From assembly GCA_965222345.1 (NCBI GenBank), contig CBDCTS010000007.1, positions 1,116,001 to 1,180,000 on the forward strand: a stretch of 64,000 nt of DNA, read 5' to 3'. Below are positions 17,250 through 24,890 of the stretch, piece after piece. A program made the position numbers and the translations under genes. The notes under the pieces were generated by a model that was given only the letters and a program-made list of their open reading frames with translations, made no database searches and was not told the origin of the DNA. How positions within the stretch are numbered: the first letter of the stretch is position 1; each line of letters opens with the position of its first letter. This stretch comes from JADFGZ01 sp965222345 (lineage in GTDB: Bacteria; Acidobacteriota; Terriglobia; 2-12-FULL-54-10).

Positions 17250-17975
17250 GTGAGATTGCAAACGGATTACCCTCACAAAAATCTTGACCCGGTGCGCCGC
17301 AGAATCCTCGAACTGCTCTCGGAGAGCCGCAGCAACCTGCGGATGGCTTCGGTCGCCATCGGCCGAAACGCGGCCTATCTACACCAGTTCATCCACCGCG
17401 ACACGCCTCGGGTTCTTGCCGAGCACGACCGGGAAGCCTTGGCTGTTCATCTGGGTTGCCAGCCCGAAGAACTCAAGCACGCGCAGGTTCCGCCTCGAAG
17501 GCCGCGTCCGAAGCCGCTTGCGCCTAAACCGAAAGCTAAGCGGGCTGCGCCCAGGGGCTATGTGGCGATTCCGGAAATCGATGTCCGTGCGGCAGCGGGC
17601 TCAGGGGCCTGGAACGATGAATCCGAACAGACCAAACGGATGTGGCTTTTCGCCGATCCTCTCATCCGGCACGAGTTTCGTGCGCGGCCGGAGGATCTGC
17701 GGATGATCACCGTTGACGGGGATTCGATGGAGCCGCTGCTGTCAAGCGGCGACCGCATCCTGATCGATGTAAGCCAGAGGGTTCCGGCGCCGCCGGGCAT
17801 CTTCGTGATCTGGGATGGGATAGGGCTGGTCACCAAGCGGATCGAGCACGTGCCTCACTCCGAGCCGTCGAAGGTGATGATCAAGTCGCTGAATCCGGAG
17901 TACGCCAGCTATGAACGACTTGCCGAGGAGGTCCGTGTCGTCGGCCGCGCCGTCTGGGTGGCGCGGCGGTTGTGA
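17250..17975 (+). CDS. LexA/S24-type transcriptional repressor
   Basis: About 241 residues. The N-terminal DNA-binding domain contains LRMASVAIGRNAAYLHQFIH. A basic Pro/Lys linker follows, then a C-terminal S24 peptidase domain with the catalytic serine in VDGDSMEPLL and the catalytic lysine in GLVTKRIE. Such repressors of phages and SXT-like ICEs self-cleave with RecA, so DNA damage could induce transfer. The GTG at 17250 is preferred, although a TTG at 17214 is also in frame and the Shine-Dalgarno is weak. It is divergent from the element's early genes. Confidence 0.88.
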   Translation: MRLQTDYPHKNLDPVRRRILELLSESRSNLRMASVAIGRNAAYLHQFIHRDTPRVLAEHDREALAVHLGCQPEELKHAQVPPRRPRPKPLAPKPKAKRAAPRGYVAIPEIDVRAAAGSGAWNDESEQTKRMWLFADPLIRHEFRARPEDLRMITVDGDSMEPLLSSGDRILIDVSQRVPAPPGIFVIWDGIGLVTKRIEHVPHSEPSKVMIKSLNPEYASYERLAEEVRVVGRAVWVARRL

Positions 17976-18077
17976 GATGCCTGCAAGGCGCAGGCAATCG
18001 GCGCACCTTGGCAGCCAGTGAGACCATCTTGACGTGAGTACTACCGAGTGCTACCCTGCTGTTCAGGAGGGTGCCTC

Positions 18078-18353
18078 TTGACTGTCAAGTCCTCGATTTC
18101 TATTACAGATGAGCACCACGCCTTTGCCAAGGCGTTGGTCGATACGGGGCGTTATGCCAGTGTCAGCGCGGTTTTTCAGCAGGGCATTAATCTACTGCGA
18201 CAACGTTTGGATGTCGAAGACCTGGAGCGCAGGGCGCTATACGAAGTCCTGTCCCGCCGCCGGGCCGGCGAGTTTGTCGGAGCAGAAGAAATGGATGATC
18301 GGCTGAGCAGGATGCTCGCCGAGAAGCGCCGTGCCCATGGTGTTTCGTCTTGA
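18078..18353 (+). CDS. parD: ParD-family antitoxin
   Basis: 91 residues. An N-terminal ribbon-helix-helix (SSISITDEHHAFAKALVDTG, then SVSAVFQQGINLLRQR) is followed by a disordered, toxin-binding C-terminus. The TTG at 18078 is taken as the start because CAGGAGG sits 7 bases upstream; a frame opening further upstream has no such site. It overlaps the ParE gene, the usual antitoxin-first arrangement. Confidence 0.85.
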   Translation: MTVKSSISITDEHHAFAKALVDTGRYASVSAVFQQGINLLRQRLDVEDLERRALYEVLSRRRAGEFVGAEEMDDRLSRMLAEKRRAHGVSS

Positions 18354-18684
18354 GTTTTCGGCTCAGGCCGAACACGATTTCGGGCTGATTTTCGACCATC
18401 TTCTCGAAAGCTACATCAGCTTTGGCGAAAGTGTGGAGAGTGCGATCGAACATGCCGAAGCACGGGTTCTGGAAATTCGTGCAACCGCTGATCGCATTTT
18501 GACTGCTCCGCACCGAGGCGAACCTCACGACGATATTCTGCCGGGACTGCGGCACCTGACGATCAATCGTGCGATCTATTGGTTCGACGTCAATGAAGAA
18601 AAAGAGACCGTAAGTATCCTGGCAGTGTTTTTTGGTGGACAGGATCACGTCCGTCACATGCTCGCTCGGCTCATCGATAGCTGA
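18337..18684 (+). CDS. parE: ParE-family toxin
   Basis: About 115 residues of the RelE/ParE fold. The C-terminal half is typical: ILTAPHRGEPHDDILPGLRH, INRAIYWFDV and SILAVFFGGQDHVRHMLARL. ParE toxins poison gyrase and are neutralised by ParD. The ATG at 18337 (or GTG at 18331) lies inside the 3' end of parD, so the two are coupled. About 260 bases follow in which I see no gene. Confidence 0.85.
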   Translation: MVFRLEFSAQAEHDFGLIFDHLLESYISFGESVESAIEHAEARVLEIRATADRILTAPHRGEPHDDILPGLRHLTINRAIYWFDVNEEKETVSILAVFFGGQDHVRHMLARLIDS

Positions 18685-18920
18685 GAAGGTCCATTCATGA
18701 TAAGTGGATGGACAAACCTAGCGAGGGAGGTTTCCGTCTTTTTCTGTTCCGTTCCTCCTTCGATCCGCCCCGTCTCGGTTGCAATCCCGAGTTGGACGAG
18801 CCTGTCCTGAGGTGTCGCATCGAGCCGGCAGTCCGCTCTGTCTTCAACGGGAGCCACTTCCCAGCCCAGTCCTGGAGCTGTTCCTGATGCTCGACTGACC
18901 TGACCGCTCCACGTGACAAT

Positions 18921-18940
18921 TTGTGGCCAATTGGCTACAA
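18921..18940. promoter_or_regulatory. Near-perfect 20-bp palindromic operator upstream of the HigBA-like pair
   Basis: TTGTGGCCAATTGGCTACAA is self-complementary except for one mismatched pair. It ends 7 bases before the toxin ATG and overlaps a possible -10 element (TACAAT, 18936-18941). Position and symmetry are those of an autoregulatory operator bound by the antitoxin. The binding protein is inferred. Confidence 0.6.
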
Positions 18941-18947
18941 TGACAAC

Positions 18948-19268
18948 ATGGTCAGGGTAGTTCACTACGTAGCAGAAGACGGCACGGACTACTTTGACGA
19001 GTGGCTTCATAACCAGGACACCGAGATTCGAGCTCGCGTCCAGACGCGCATCGACCGTGTCGAACTGGGAAACTTCGGCGACCACAAAGGGGTGGGCAAG
19101 GGTGTTTCCGAGCTTCGAATCGATTTCGGCCCCGGATACCGTGTGTACTATGGTCTCGACAGCAAGAAACTCGTGATCCTCCTGGTCGGCGGAACGAAGA
19201 AGCGGCAGGCCCGCGACATCGAAATGGCACAGGCCTGTTGGAAGGCGTATCAACAGGAGAAACAATAA
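18948..19268 (+). CDS. HigB/RelE-like addiction-module toxin
   Basis: 106 residues. It matches the addiction-module killer family within RelE (COG3657-like): FDEWLHNQDTEIRARVQTRI, then GVSELRIDFGPGYRVYYGLD and VILLVGGTKKRQARDIEMA. These are ribosome-associated or mRNA-cleaving toxins. The ATG at 18948 follows the palindromic operator closely. The stop overlaps the antitoxin ATG (TAATG), the toxin-first order of HigBA-type modules. Confidence 0.88.
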   Translation: MVRVVHYVAEDGTDYFDEWLHNQDTEIRARVQTRIDRVELGNFGDHKGVGKGVSELRIDFGPGYRVYYGLDSKKLVILLVGGTKKRQARDIEMAQACWKAYQQEKQ

Positions 19269-19552
19269 TGCCCGTGAAACAGCACCGAGCTAGCGACTAC
19301 CTCCAAACACCTCAAGACATCGCTGCGTACCTGAACGCCGCGATCGAGGAGTTCGACGGTGACCCTCGATTGTTGATGAAAGCATTTCGTAACGTGGCGG
19401 CGGCACAGGGCGGCGTATCTGAAATCGCACGTCGAGCCGCCGTCGACCGTGTGGGCCTCTCCCGCAGCTTGTCGGGAAACAGAGATCCTCGGCTCGGCAC
19501 GGTTGCCAAGATCGCCTCTGCCTGCGGGGTGAGAATTCAGTTTGTGGCGTAA
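19268..19552 (+). CDS. HigA-like XRE-type antitoxin
   Basis: 94 residues. It matches the addiction-module antidote family (COG3636-like): SDYLQTPQDIAAYLNAAIEE, then GVSEIARRAAVDRVGLSRSL, a helix-turn-helix, and DPRLGTVAKIASACGVRI. The start shares bases with the toxin stop. The protein probably also represses the operon through the 18921-18940 palindrome. After it, to about 19781, no gene is seen. Confidence 0.88.
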   Translation: MPVKQHRASDYLQTPQDIAAYLNAAIEEFDGDPRLLMKAFRNVAAAQGGVSEIARRAAVDRVGLSRSLSGNRDPRLGTVAKIASACGVRIQFVA

Positions 19553-19781
19553 ACCGTTCCGGGCAGACAGCTGCCGCTGCACATATGGAACGAATTGATT
19601 CGCAGGGCGATTTCGACGTGATCCGTCAAGCGGCCGGCGCGGTTACGCCCTGGACCACATAGACTAGGCGTCACGAACTCAATCTTCGGATGCAACCGGG
19701 AGAAGACAGGTTTGCTTCCGGGAAGCCGGTATGTAGCGCCAATAATTTGGACAAGCACGATGGTGAAGAGACGTTTTGAGA

Positions 19782-20243
19782 TCGACGCGCAGCGCTCGCT
19801 AATTGCCACCCTACTCGAAGGCCTCGGACTCCCGAACTCAGGTTGGATTGCTCGCAAACCTGTCTACAAAAGTCCAGGATGGGCCAATAGTTTCCCGTTT
19901 ACAAAGAGGGATTCGATAAGGGGATTGATGGGGGCTGTTTAACAGCAAATCTATTAGTATTAACTAGTTACAAACGATTTAGCGAAGCAACAAACTCCAG
20001 GGTCGAATTGCTCTTGATGCGGATCTACCAAAGACGCGGGGAAAATAGCACTTTACGTTTCGGTCTGTCAATACTTTTTTCCTTGTCAGCTATGCTTTCT
20101 CCCGTAATCGCTGTGGCTCAAACAGCCGGGCAGATAAATTGGGGTTCAAAACAGTTGTTCATAGTAAATCGGCTGCATCCGTGAATGCAAGTGTTTTTTT
20201 GAGGAGTTTTAAGATTTTTTGAAATTTTTTGGGGGGGGGGTGC
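19782..20243 (+). repeat. Dispersed repeat R, copy 1
   Basis: About 460 bases that recur at 21051-21480 and, for the first 160 bases, at 33161-33320. The left part encodes a conserved C-terminal-like peptide (SGWIARKPVYKSPGWAN, then FTKRDSIRGLMGA and a stop). The right part is AT-rich and ends in long T and G tracts. Copies 1 and 2 flank the second origin-like region on both sides. The repeat family is not recognised. Confidence 0.75.
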
Positions 20244-20280
20244 CATCTGCCCTTGGCGTACAAGCCTGCCGGCCTGTCGC

Positions 20281-20586
20281 CATCTGGGCGCGGCTCATCG
20301 CGGGCTCTGGCAAACCCTGGGGAGCAGCCGGGCGGGTGAGCAGAGCAGTCAACGGGAATATGGACCAAGCCGAAACGACCCGGACGTACAGGAGGAAATC
20401 AGGTACATCGAGACCGCAGTTTTGAGCGTGGACATGGAAGTGTTAGCGAAGTACGGCGGGGTCGAGGCAATCTCGGACAGGTTGATGGAACTGAAAGACC
20501 TTCCCAAGTCGAGCGGCCCCGGCGCCACAATCGACGACTACGAGACGTGGGTTTCTGACCGTTTGAGGGCGCAGGAAACAGTCTAA
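20281..20586 (+). pseudogene. 3' remnant of a second copy of the 321-residue winged-helix gene
   Basis: In frame the plus strand reads GEQSSQ, RNDPDVQ, ISDRLMELKDLPKSSGPGAT and a final ETV stop. It aligns with the C-terminal third of the protein at 3563-4528 (GEQSSQ, RNDPNVQ, ISDRLIELKDLPKSSGPGAT, ETV). Similarity fades upstream of about 20281 and the N-terminal winged helix is missing. It is followed directly by a relative of the origin-like repeats, as in the intact locus, so the pair was duplicated or acquired together. Confidence 0.8.
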
Positions 20587-20662
20587 TGTACCGCACTAAT
20601 AGAACCTCAGTTTTCAGGCGTTCCGGGGTCAAGGCCGGGGTCCGGGCCTTGCCGGAGCATCG

Positions 20663-20920
20663 TGCCCCATATATAAGGGGGGGTATGGGGCATAAATCGG
20701 CGGGGGGGTGTTACACCACCATTTTCCTTATCCTATTGTGCTGCCGTGGCTTGTCTACTACTGCCCGGCCAGACCGTGCCGATACAGAGTAAAAGGGCAG
20801 GACGGAAGCGACCCCCCCCTTTTTGCCGCTAGTGCGGCAAACATGGCGGGGGCTTGGGGCAGGGTATGTTACATGGTTTGGGGCACACCCTGCCCCCCCT
20901 TATGGGGGTCGCTTCCGTCC
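20663..20920 (+). repeat. Origin-like region: nested inverted repeats and iterons (copy 2, diverged)
   Basis: Same plan as the region at 3223-3505. A 17-bp perfect outer inverted repeat (20800-20816 and 20904-20920, GGAAGCGACCCCC core) encloses an inner palindrome TTTGCCGC-TAGT-GCGGCAAA (20822-20841) and the words CTTGGGGCA (20853) and TTTGGGGCA (20877). Further copies lie at 20684-20692 and, inverted, at 20663-20671. The word here carries GGGGCA where copy 1 has GTGGCA. A TATATAA-G-tract motif also matches. It follows the winged-helix gene remnant; virD4 is absent. Confidence 0.7.
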
Positions 20921-21050
20921 AAATTATCCCTGCGGGAAGGCCGTCGAACCGGCTAAGAAGCCGGTGCTGGGGACGGCGGAGAAGTAAACCACAACTTCTC
21001 CACTGGCCGCGCCTGACAAGCCGAGGACCGTGTCCACAACTAGCCATCAC

Positions 21051-21480
21051 CGACGCGCAGCGCTCGCAAATTGCCACCCTACTCGACGGCCTCGGACTCC
21101 CGGACTCAGGGTGGATTGCTCGCAAACCTGTCTACAAAAGTCCAGGATGGGCCAATGGGTTCCCGTTTACAAAGAGGGATTCAATAAGGGGATTGATGGG
21201 GGCTGATTAACAGTAAATCTATTAGTATTAACTAGTTACAAATGATCTGAGGCAGCATGCGGTTCTACCGGGAACGCGGGGAAGTTAGCACTTTACGTTT
21301 CGGTCTGTCAATCTTTTTTTGTTGTCAGCTATGCTTTCTCCCGTAATCGCTGTGGCTCAAACAGCCGGGCAGATAATTTGGGGTTCAAAACAGTAGAGTA
21401 TAGTAAATCGGCTGCATCCGGGAATGCAAGAGTTTTTTTGAGAATTTTCCAAGATTTTTGAAACTTTCTTGAGGGGGGTG
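21051..21480 (+). repeat. Dispersed repeat R, copy 2
   Basis: About 430 bases, closely similar to 19782-20243. It includes the peptide SGWIARKPVYKSPGWAN, the AT-rich centre CTATTAGTATTAACTAGTTA and the right end rich in T and G tracts. Differences from copy 1 are mostly single substitutions, of which several change amino acids. With copy 1 it brackets the diverged origin-like region as direct repeats about 1.27 kb apart. Confidence 0.75.
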
Positions 21481-21516
21481 CACGAAAAAGCAAGAGGCAA
21501 GTGCAGGGGGGTAGGA

Positions 21517-21747
21517 AATGGAGCACAGGGCTACCGGCCTGTAGGTAGGGTAGGCATTCTTGCCTGCCCTGGGGCGAGTACCGGTCGAAAGACCGGTACT
21601 CTATAGGCAGGCCGGAGGCCTGCCATTGAAAGCAATCAGCAAGTGCAGGCCTTGCGCCTGTGCGCGCAGGACAGACCCGGAGGAAATGGAGCACAGGGCT
21701 ACCGGCCTGTGCTCTCTACTGGGCAGGCAAGAATGCCTACCCTACCT
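21517..21747. repeat. Cluster of REP-like palindromes
   Basis: The unit GAGCACAGGGCTACCGGCCT recurs with GGCAGGCAAGAATGCCTACC in both orientations (21517-21568 and 21688-21747). Between them lie two perfect hairpins: an 11-bp stem with a GAAA loop (21576-21601) and an 8-bp stem with a GGA loop (21606-21624). Related units occur at 23523-23708. They look like bacterial REP/BIME elements; no RAYT transposase gene is seen here. Confidence 0.7.
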
Positions 21748-21892
21748 AAGGCCTGTCGCTAGCTGAATGCGGGGAAGGGGCAAGCGGGTGCACGAAAAAG
21801 CAAGGGAGAAGTGCAAAGGGGGGGGTGGTCAATGGCGTCAAGCCCACGGATATTATGACGGCCAGCAAACTCTTGAACGTAGATGAGCCTTA

Positions 21893-22114
21893 TCAAGAGG
21901 CAATTTTTTCTTTTTTGGTGAATCCCTCAAATAAACCTTCCAACCTGGCAATTCTCTCAGTTAAATGAGTTTCCAGCCTGGACATTCGATCACCCAGCCC
22001 AGCAATATCTCGGCGGAGTTCGTGGATTTCCGAACGCAAAGATCGCTGTCCAGGAACAATGATCGCCACAATAGATACGGCGGCAATGATAATTCCGATC
22101 AATTCCGGCGACAT
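21893..22114 (-). CDS. Small membrane-anchored coiled-coil protein
   Basis: 73 residues. One N-terminal membrane segment (PELIGIIIAAVSIVAIIVPG) is followed by a heptad-rich helix (IHELRRDIAGLGDRMSRLET) and a basic tail. Similar short proteins are widespread in bacterial genomes and have no settled function. The upstream region carries a duplicated TTGTACAA-containing motif that may be its operator. Confidence 0.65.
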   Translation of the reverse strand: MSPELIGIIIAAVSIVAIIVPGQRSLRSEIHELRRDIAGLGDRMSRLETHLTERIARLEGLFEGFTKKEKIAS

Positions 22115-22170
22115 GGAGCCTCCCGAAAATTAACACGCAGTGATTCTTCCATTGTCTCTTGTCATTTTCG

Positions 22171-22198
22171 ATTGTACAACAATTTCCATTGTACAACA
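22171..22198. promoter_or_regulatory. Duplicated ATTGTACAACA motif upstream of the small coiled-coil gene
   Basis: ATTGTACAACA occurs at 22171-22181 and again at 22188-22198, spaced by 17 bases. Each contains the palindrome TTGTACAA. The pair lies about 60-85 bases upstream of the ATG at 22114 (minus strand). Spacing and symmetry suggest an operator for a dimeric regulator. The regulator is unknown. Confidence 0.4.
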
Positions 22199-22486
22199 GT
22201 CGGTTTTGTGATTTTCACACAGGCCTTGGCTAGTAAAATGGATAATTCCCAAATTTTTTAAGATTGGGGGGGGCACGGAAAAGCAAGGGAGAAGTGCAGG
22301 GGGGATGGAATCCATTTCTTCCCCCCAAACCAATTTCGCAGCCCCAGGTTGTGATGTAAACTCTCTCACTAGGATTGGCACAAAAAATCGGTCTGGTCAC
22401 GCATGATCGTTATCAGGAGTGTGATGGTGATGAATCGAGGCATCTTATGTTTCCTGCTCTCCCAGGAAATCCGGCCTGGGCAGCGA

Positions 22487-23227
22487 CTACCAGTCGAATG
22501 ACCGCGATGCTACGAAGCCATCGGGCAGGACGTTGATGCTAATGTCTTGAAAGGCAGAAGGAACGTCGGACCAGAAGACGGTGATGAGCGCACCGGTAAC
22601 CGCCAGCCCGACGCCGGTGTAACGGAGACCCTTAGACAATGTACCTCTACCTCTCTTTGCAACGGTGTCCGGTCCGCCGAAGTTGGTGTAGCGTGATCGC
22701 AGGGGCACCTCCTCACCCCCATTCACGAATGCGCCGTCATCGCGCTTCAAGCCATAAGTGCCTCCGATAAAGCAGTCGCCACCGCTTTTCACGGCTCTAT
22801 ATTCCCAGAAAACCGCAAAGATAGTGTTGGTCTTCGGGCCATCGAGCGCGCACTTTTGATTGTAGAGAGCCATCACGAGGCCGCCTCCGATCAAACCGAT
22901 ACCGATCGCGGTCCGCGTTAGCGAGCGGACACGTGCCGGCTCAGGCTGCTGTGGCCGCACGACGCCGGCCGCCATGAATGGCGGGTAGTTCGACACCGGC
23001 GGCACGAGTCGCGCCAGACTGGCCGCTTGGCCGAAGGCTCCGGGATGCGCCTGGATGTTGGAACTATCCTTGGGGATGTAGATCCCGTCCGCCGGGACGG
23101 CCTGCGCCGTCTGCGCCTGGGCGGACGGCGCGGCAAGCAGCAGCAGCAGAAGGACTGGATTGCGAGTTAGAGCGGAGAAACGGCGCCGCGCCGAAGGTGA
23201 GATGCACTCATAGTCGGACATGGACAT
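22487..23227 (-). CDS. Exported protein of unknown function
   Basis: 246 residues. An N-terminal signal peptide (PVLLLLLLAAPSAQAQ) follows a basic leader. Two further hydrophobic stretches occur (IGIGLIGGGLVMALY and GVGLAVTGALITVFW), so it could be anchored in a membrane. Two cysteines flank the central region. No family is recognised. It stands alone between repeat-rich segments and could be cargo. Confidence 0.6.
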   Translation of the reverse strand: MSMSDYECISPSARRRFSALTRNPVLLLLLLAAPSAQAQTAQAVPADGIYIPKDSSNIQAHPGAFGQAASLARLVPPVSNYPPFMAAGVVRPQQPEPARVRSLTRTAIGIGLIGGGLVMALYNQKCALDGPKTNTIFAVFWEYRAVKSGGDCFIGGTYGLKRDDGAFVNGGEEVPLRSRYTNFGGPDTVAKRGRGTLSKGLRYTGVGLAVTGALITVFWSDVPSAFQDISINVLPDGFVASRSFDW

Positions 23228-23311
23228 GTAGGATGTATCCTTTCCACTTGCCGATTACTTAGCGGTGAATAGGTCAACGATTCTATTATAAAATTAAGTG
23301 ACATCGGCATA

Positions 23312-23479
23312 GGTTGTGTTGCAACTTTGGCTAGCGGCGGCTGGTAGCCTGAAGAGATCATGAAGAAGCCAATCCGACCGGCGATCTTCAAGTGGCGATA
23401 AACCGAGCCCGAGCTGATTCCTTGGGCCGTGCGCTGGCACCTTCGGTATTCGCTCTCGTTCCGCGACGTCGAAGACCTG
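23312..23479 (+). mobile_element. Left-end remnant of an IS6/IS26-family element
   Basis: The sequence starts with GGTTGTGTTGCAACTTTGG, very close to IS6-family terminal inverted repeats. From the ATG at 23360 it encodes the start of an IS6-type transposase (KKPIRPAIFKWR, stop, TEPELI, WAVRWHLRYSLSFRDVEDL). An in-frame TAA interrupts it at about codon 14 and the match ends at 23479, where a REP-like unit begins. Only the N-terminal region remains, so it is inactive. Confidence 0.75.
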
Positions 23480-23708
23480 GAGCACAGGCCTTAACGGGCT
23501 TGCTGGCAGGTTAGGCGGAAGAAATGGAGGGCAGGCCTTACCGCCCTGTGCTCTCTACAGGGCAGGCAAGAATGCCTACCCTACCTGCCTGTCGTTAGCT
23601 GGTTTCGGGCTTGTCCTGAACGGAGCCGAAGAAAATTACTGAGGCACGGAGCACAGGCCTTACCGCCCTGTGCTCTCTATGGGGCAGGCAGGAATGCCTA
23701 CCCTACCT
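23480..23708. repeat. REP-like palindromes, second cluster
   Basis: Units related to those at 21517-21747: a partial one at 23480-23505 and full ones at 23523-23583 and 23647-23708. Each pairs GCACAGGCCTTACCGCCCTG-type dyads with GGCAGGCAAGAATGCCTACC. One unit interrupts the IS6 remnant on its right side. No gene is seen from 23480 to 24409. Confidence 0.65.
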
Positions 23709-23720
23709 GAATGCCGATTC

Positions 23721-23801
23721 GGAATGTTCGGTAGATTCGGTTTCCTCGGAATGTTCGGTAGATTCGGTTTCCTCGGTATGTTCGGTAGATTCGGTTTCCT
23801 C
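23721..23801. repeat. 27-bp tandem repeat, three units
   Basis: GGAATGTTCGGTAGATTCGG plus TTTCCTC is repeated three times (23721-23747, 23748-23774, 23775-23801) with one substitution in the third unit. A degenerate fourth unit follows. Because 27 is a multiple of three, open frames exist on both strands (FGMFGRFGFLG or RKPNLPNIP repeats). No start context supports a protein. Confidence 0.75.
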
Positions 23802-24409
23802 GGTTCCTTCGGAATTCTCGGAAGAATTTTGTTGCTCCCGGAATTTGCCGCGAGGGACAATCGGGCCGGAGGGCGTTTGGGAGGTTCAAGGCCTACTTCT
23901 TTGGCCCCTTCCGGGGCTGATGCAGCGCGGCCTTTGCCACCCACGGCTGGCGCCGGGGGCTAGACTCTTGCGCCCCCGCTGGGGCTTCCCAGGCGTTGTG
24001 GGAAGCTATAGAGCGACTGTGAAAACCCATGCAGGGGGGAGGCGGGCGAGGTAAAAAAAGGTAAAATTACGAAACAAAGCCAACAAGTCTTTTAGAATCA
24101 ACAGATATGATTTGGGTTAGGTGCAAAAGCCACCAAAAAGAGTAACGAAATCCCTACAAGAAGCCCCTAATAGGGGGGCAGCCGGGCGTCTTCCACGGTT
24201 ATCTCCCAACTCTTTCCTTTCATTGCTCTTACACGGTTTTGGGGCGTCTGCTTTCGCTCGCAACGCCTACGGCTAGCCCGCTTGAAGGGCGTGTTTTCTG
24301 ACGGTTTCTTGACGGTGGTTGCTGCCACGGCCATGCTCTACGGGCTGCGCAGCTTGTTGTCGAGCGCGATCTAGTCGATGCGATACCAGCACTTGATGGC
24401 CTTCACCTG

Positions 24410-24649
24410 CTCCCGCAACTCGCGGTGCTGGCCTACAATCTCGGCAACCTCTGGCGGCGGCTTGAACTGCCTCACAGGAACAAGATGTGGTCACTGACGA
24501 GTTCGCGGCAGCGTCTGAGGAAGACCGTCGGTCGGCTGGTCAAGCATGCCCGGTATTATTGGCTGCTGCTGGCTGAGAGCCATCTGACGCGGCGTTTGTT
24601 TGCCAGTATGCTGGGGCGGATAAATGGACTACCGCTTCCGTCGGGATAG
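24410..24649 (+). pseudogene. 3' remnant of an IS1380-family transposase
   Basis: The frame ending at 24649 encodes LAYNLGNLWRRLELP, WSLTSSRQRLRKTVGRLVKH and a tail LFASMLGRI. This is the typical C-terminus of IS1380-family transposases. The N-terminal DDE region is absent and no terminal repeats are seen. The element is a relic. Confidence 0.7.
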
Positions 24650-24890
24650 CCTAGGCTATGGCACCCGATAAAACAATTCCGCTATCCTCCAAGAATGGAG
24701 AGCTGTCTGAAAAAGCTGGTTCTGGAAGCCGGGGCAACGGGTTTTCAGGATCCGTGGAAGGGCGGTTGGAGCCGATGGGACCCTCTGGGAGAAAAACGGT
24801 GCCCCGAGGGCTCGACTGGAAGCATACAGGTATATACTCGCAACCGGCGGAGGGCCAAAAAGTTAATTCCGGATTAGAGAGGGGAGAACC

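Larger units (their letters stand above)
21479..22298 (+). repeat. Short dispersed repeat TGCACGAAAAAGCAAG, three copies
   Basis: The motif TGCACGAAAAAGCAAG followed by GGAGAAGTGCA occurs at about 21479-21506, 21789-21815 and 22273-22298. Each is next to a long G tract. The first copy joins the right end of dispersed repeat R. The copies are noncoding and lie among the REP-like palindromes; they may mark ends of small mobile units. No gene is seen between 21480 and 21892. Confidence 0.55.

Noticed and set aside
18685..18920. Gene fragment between parE and the HigBA-like pair
   Set aside because: Frames are open on both strands, but none resembles a known family or has start signals.
23670..23963. 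Peptides made of FGRFGFLG or RKPNLPNIP repeats
   Set aside because: They are translations of the 27-bp tandem repeat with no start context.
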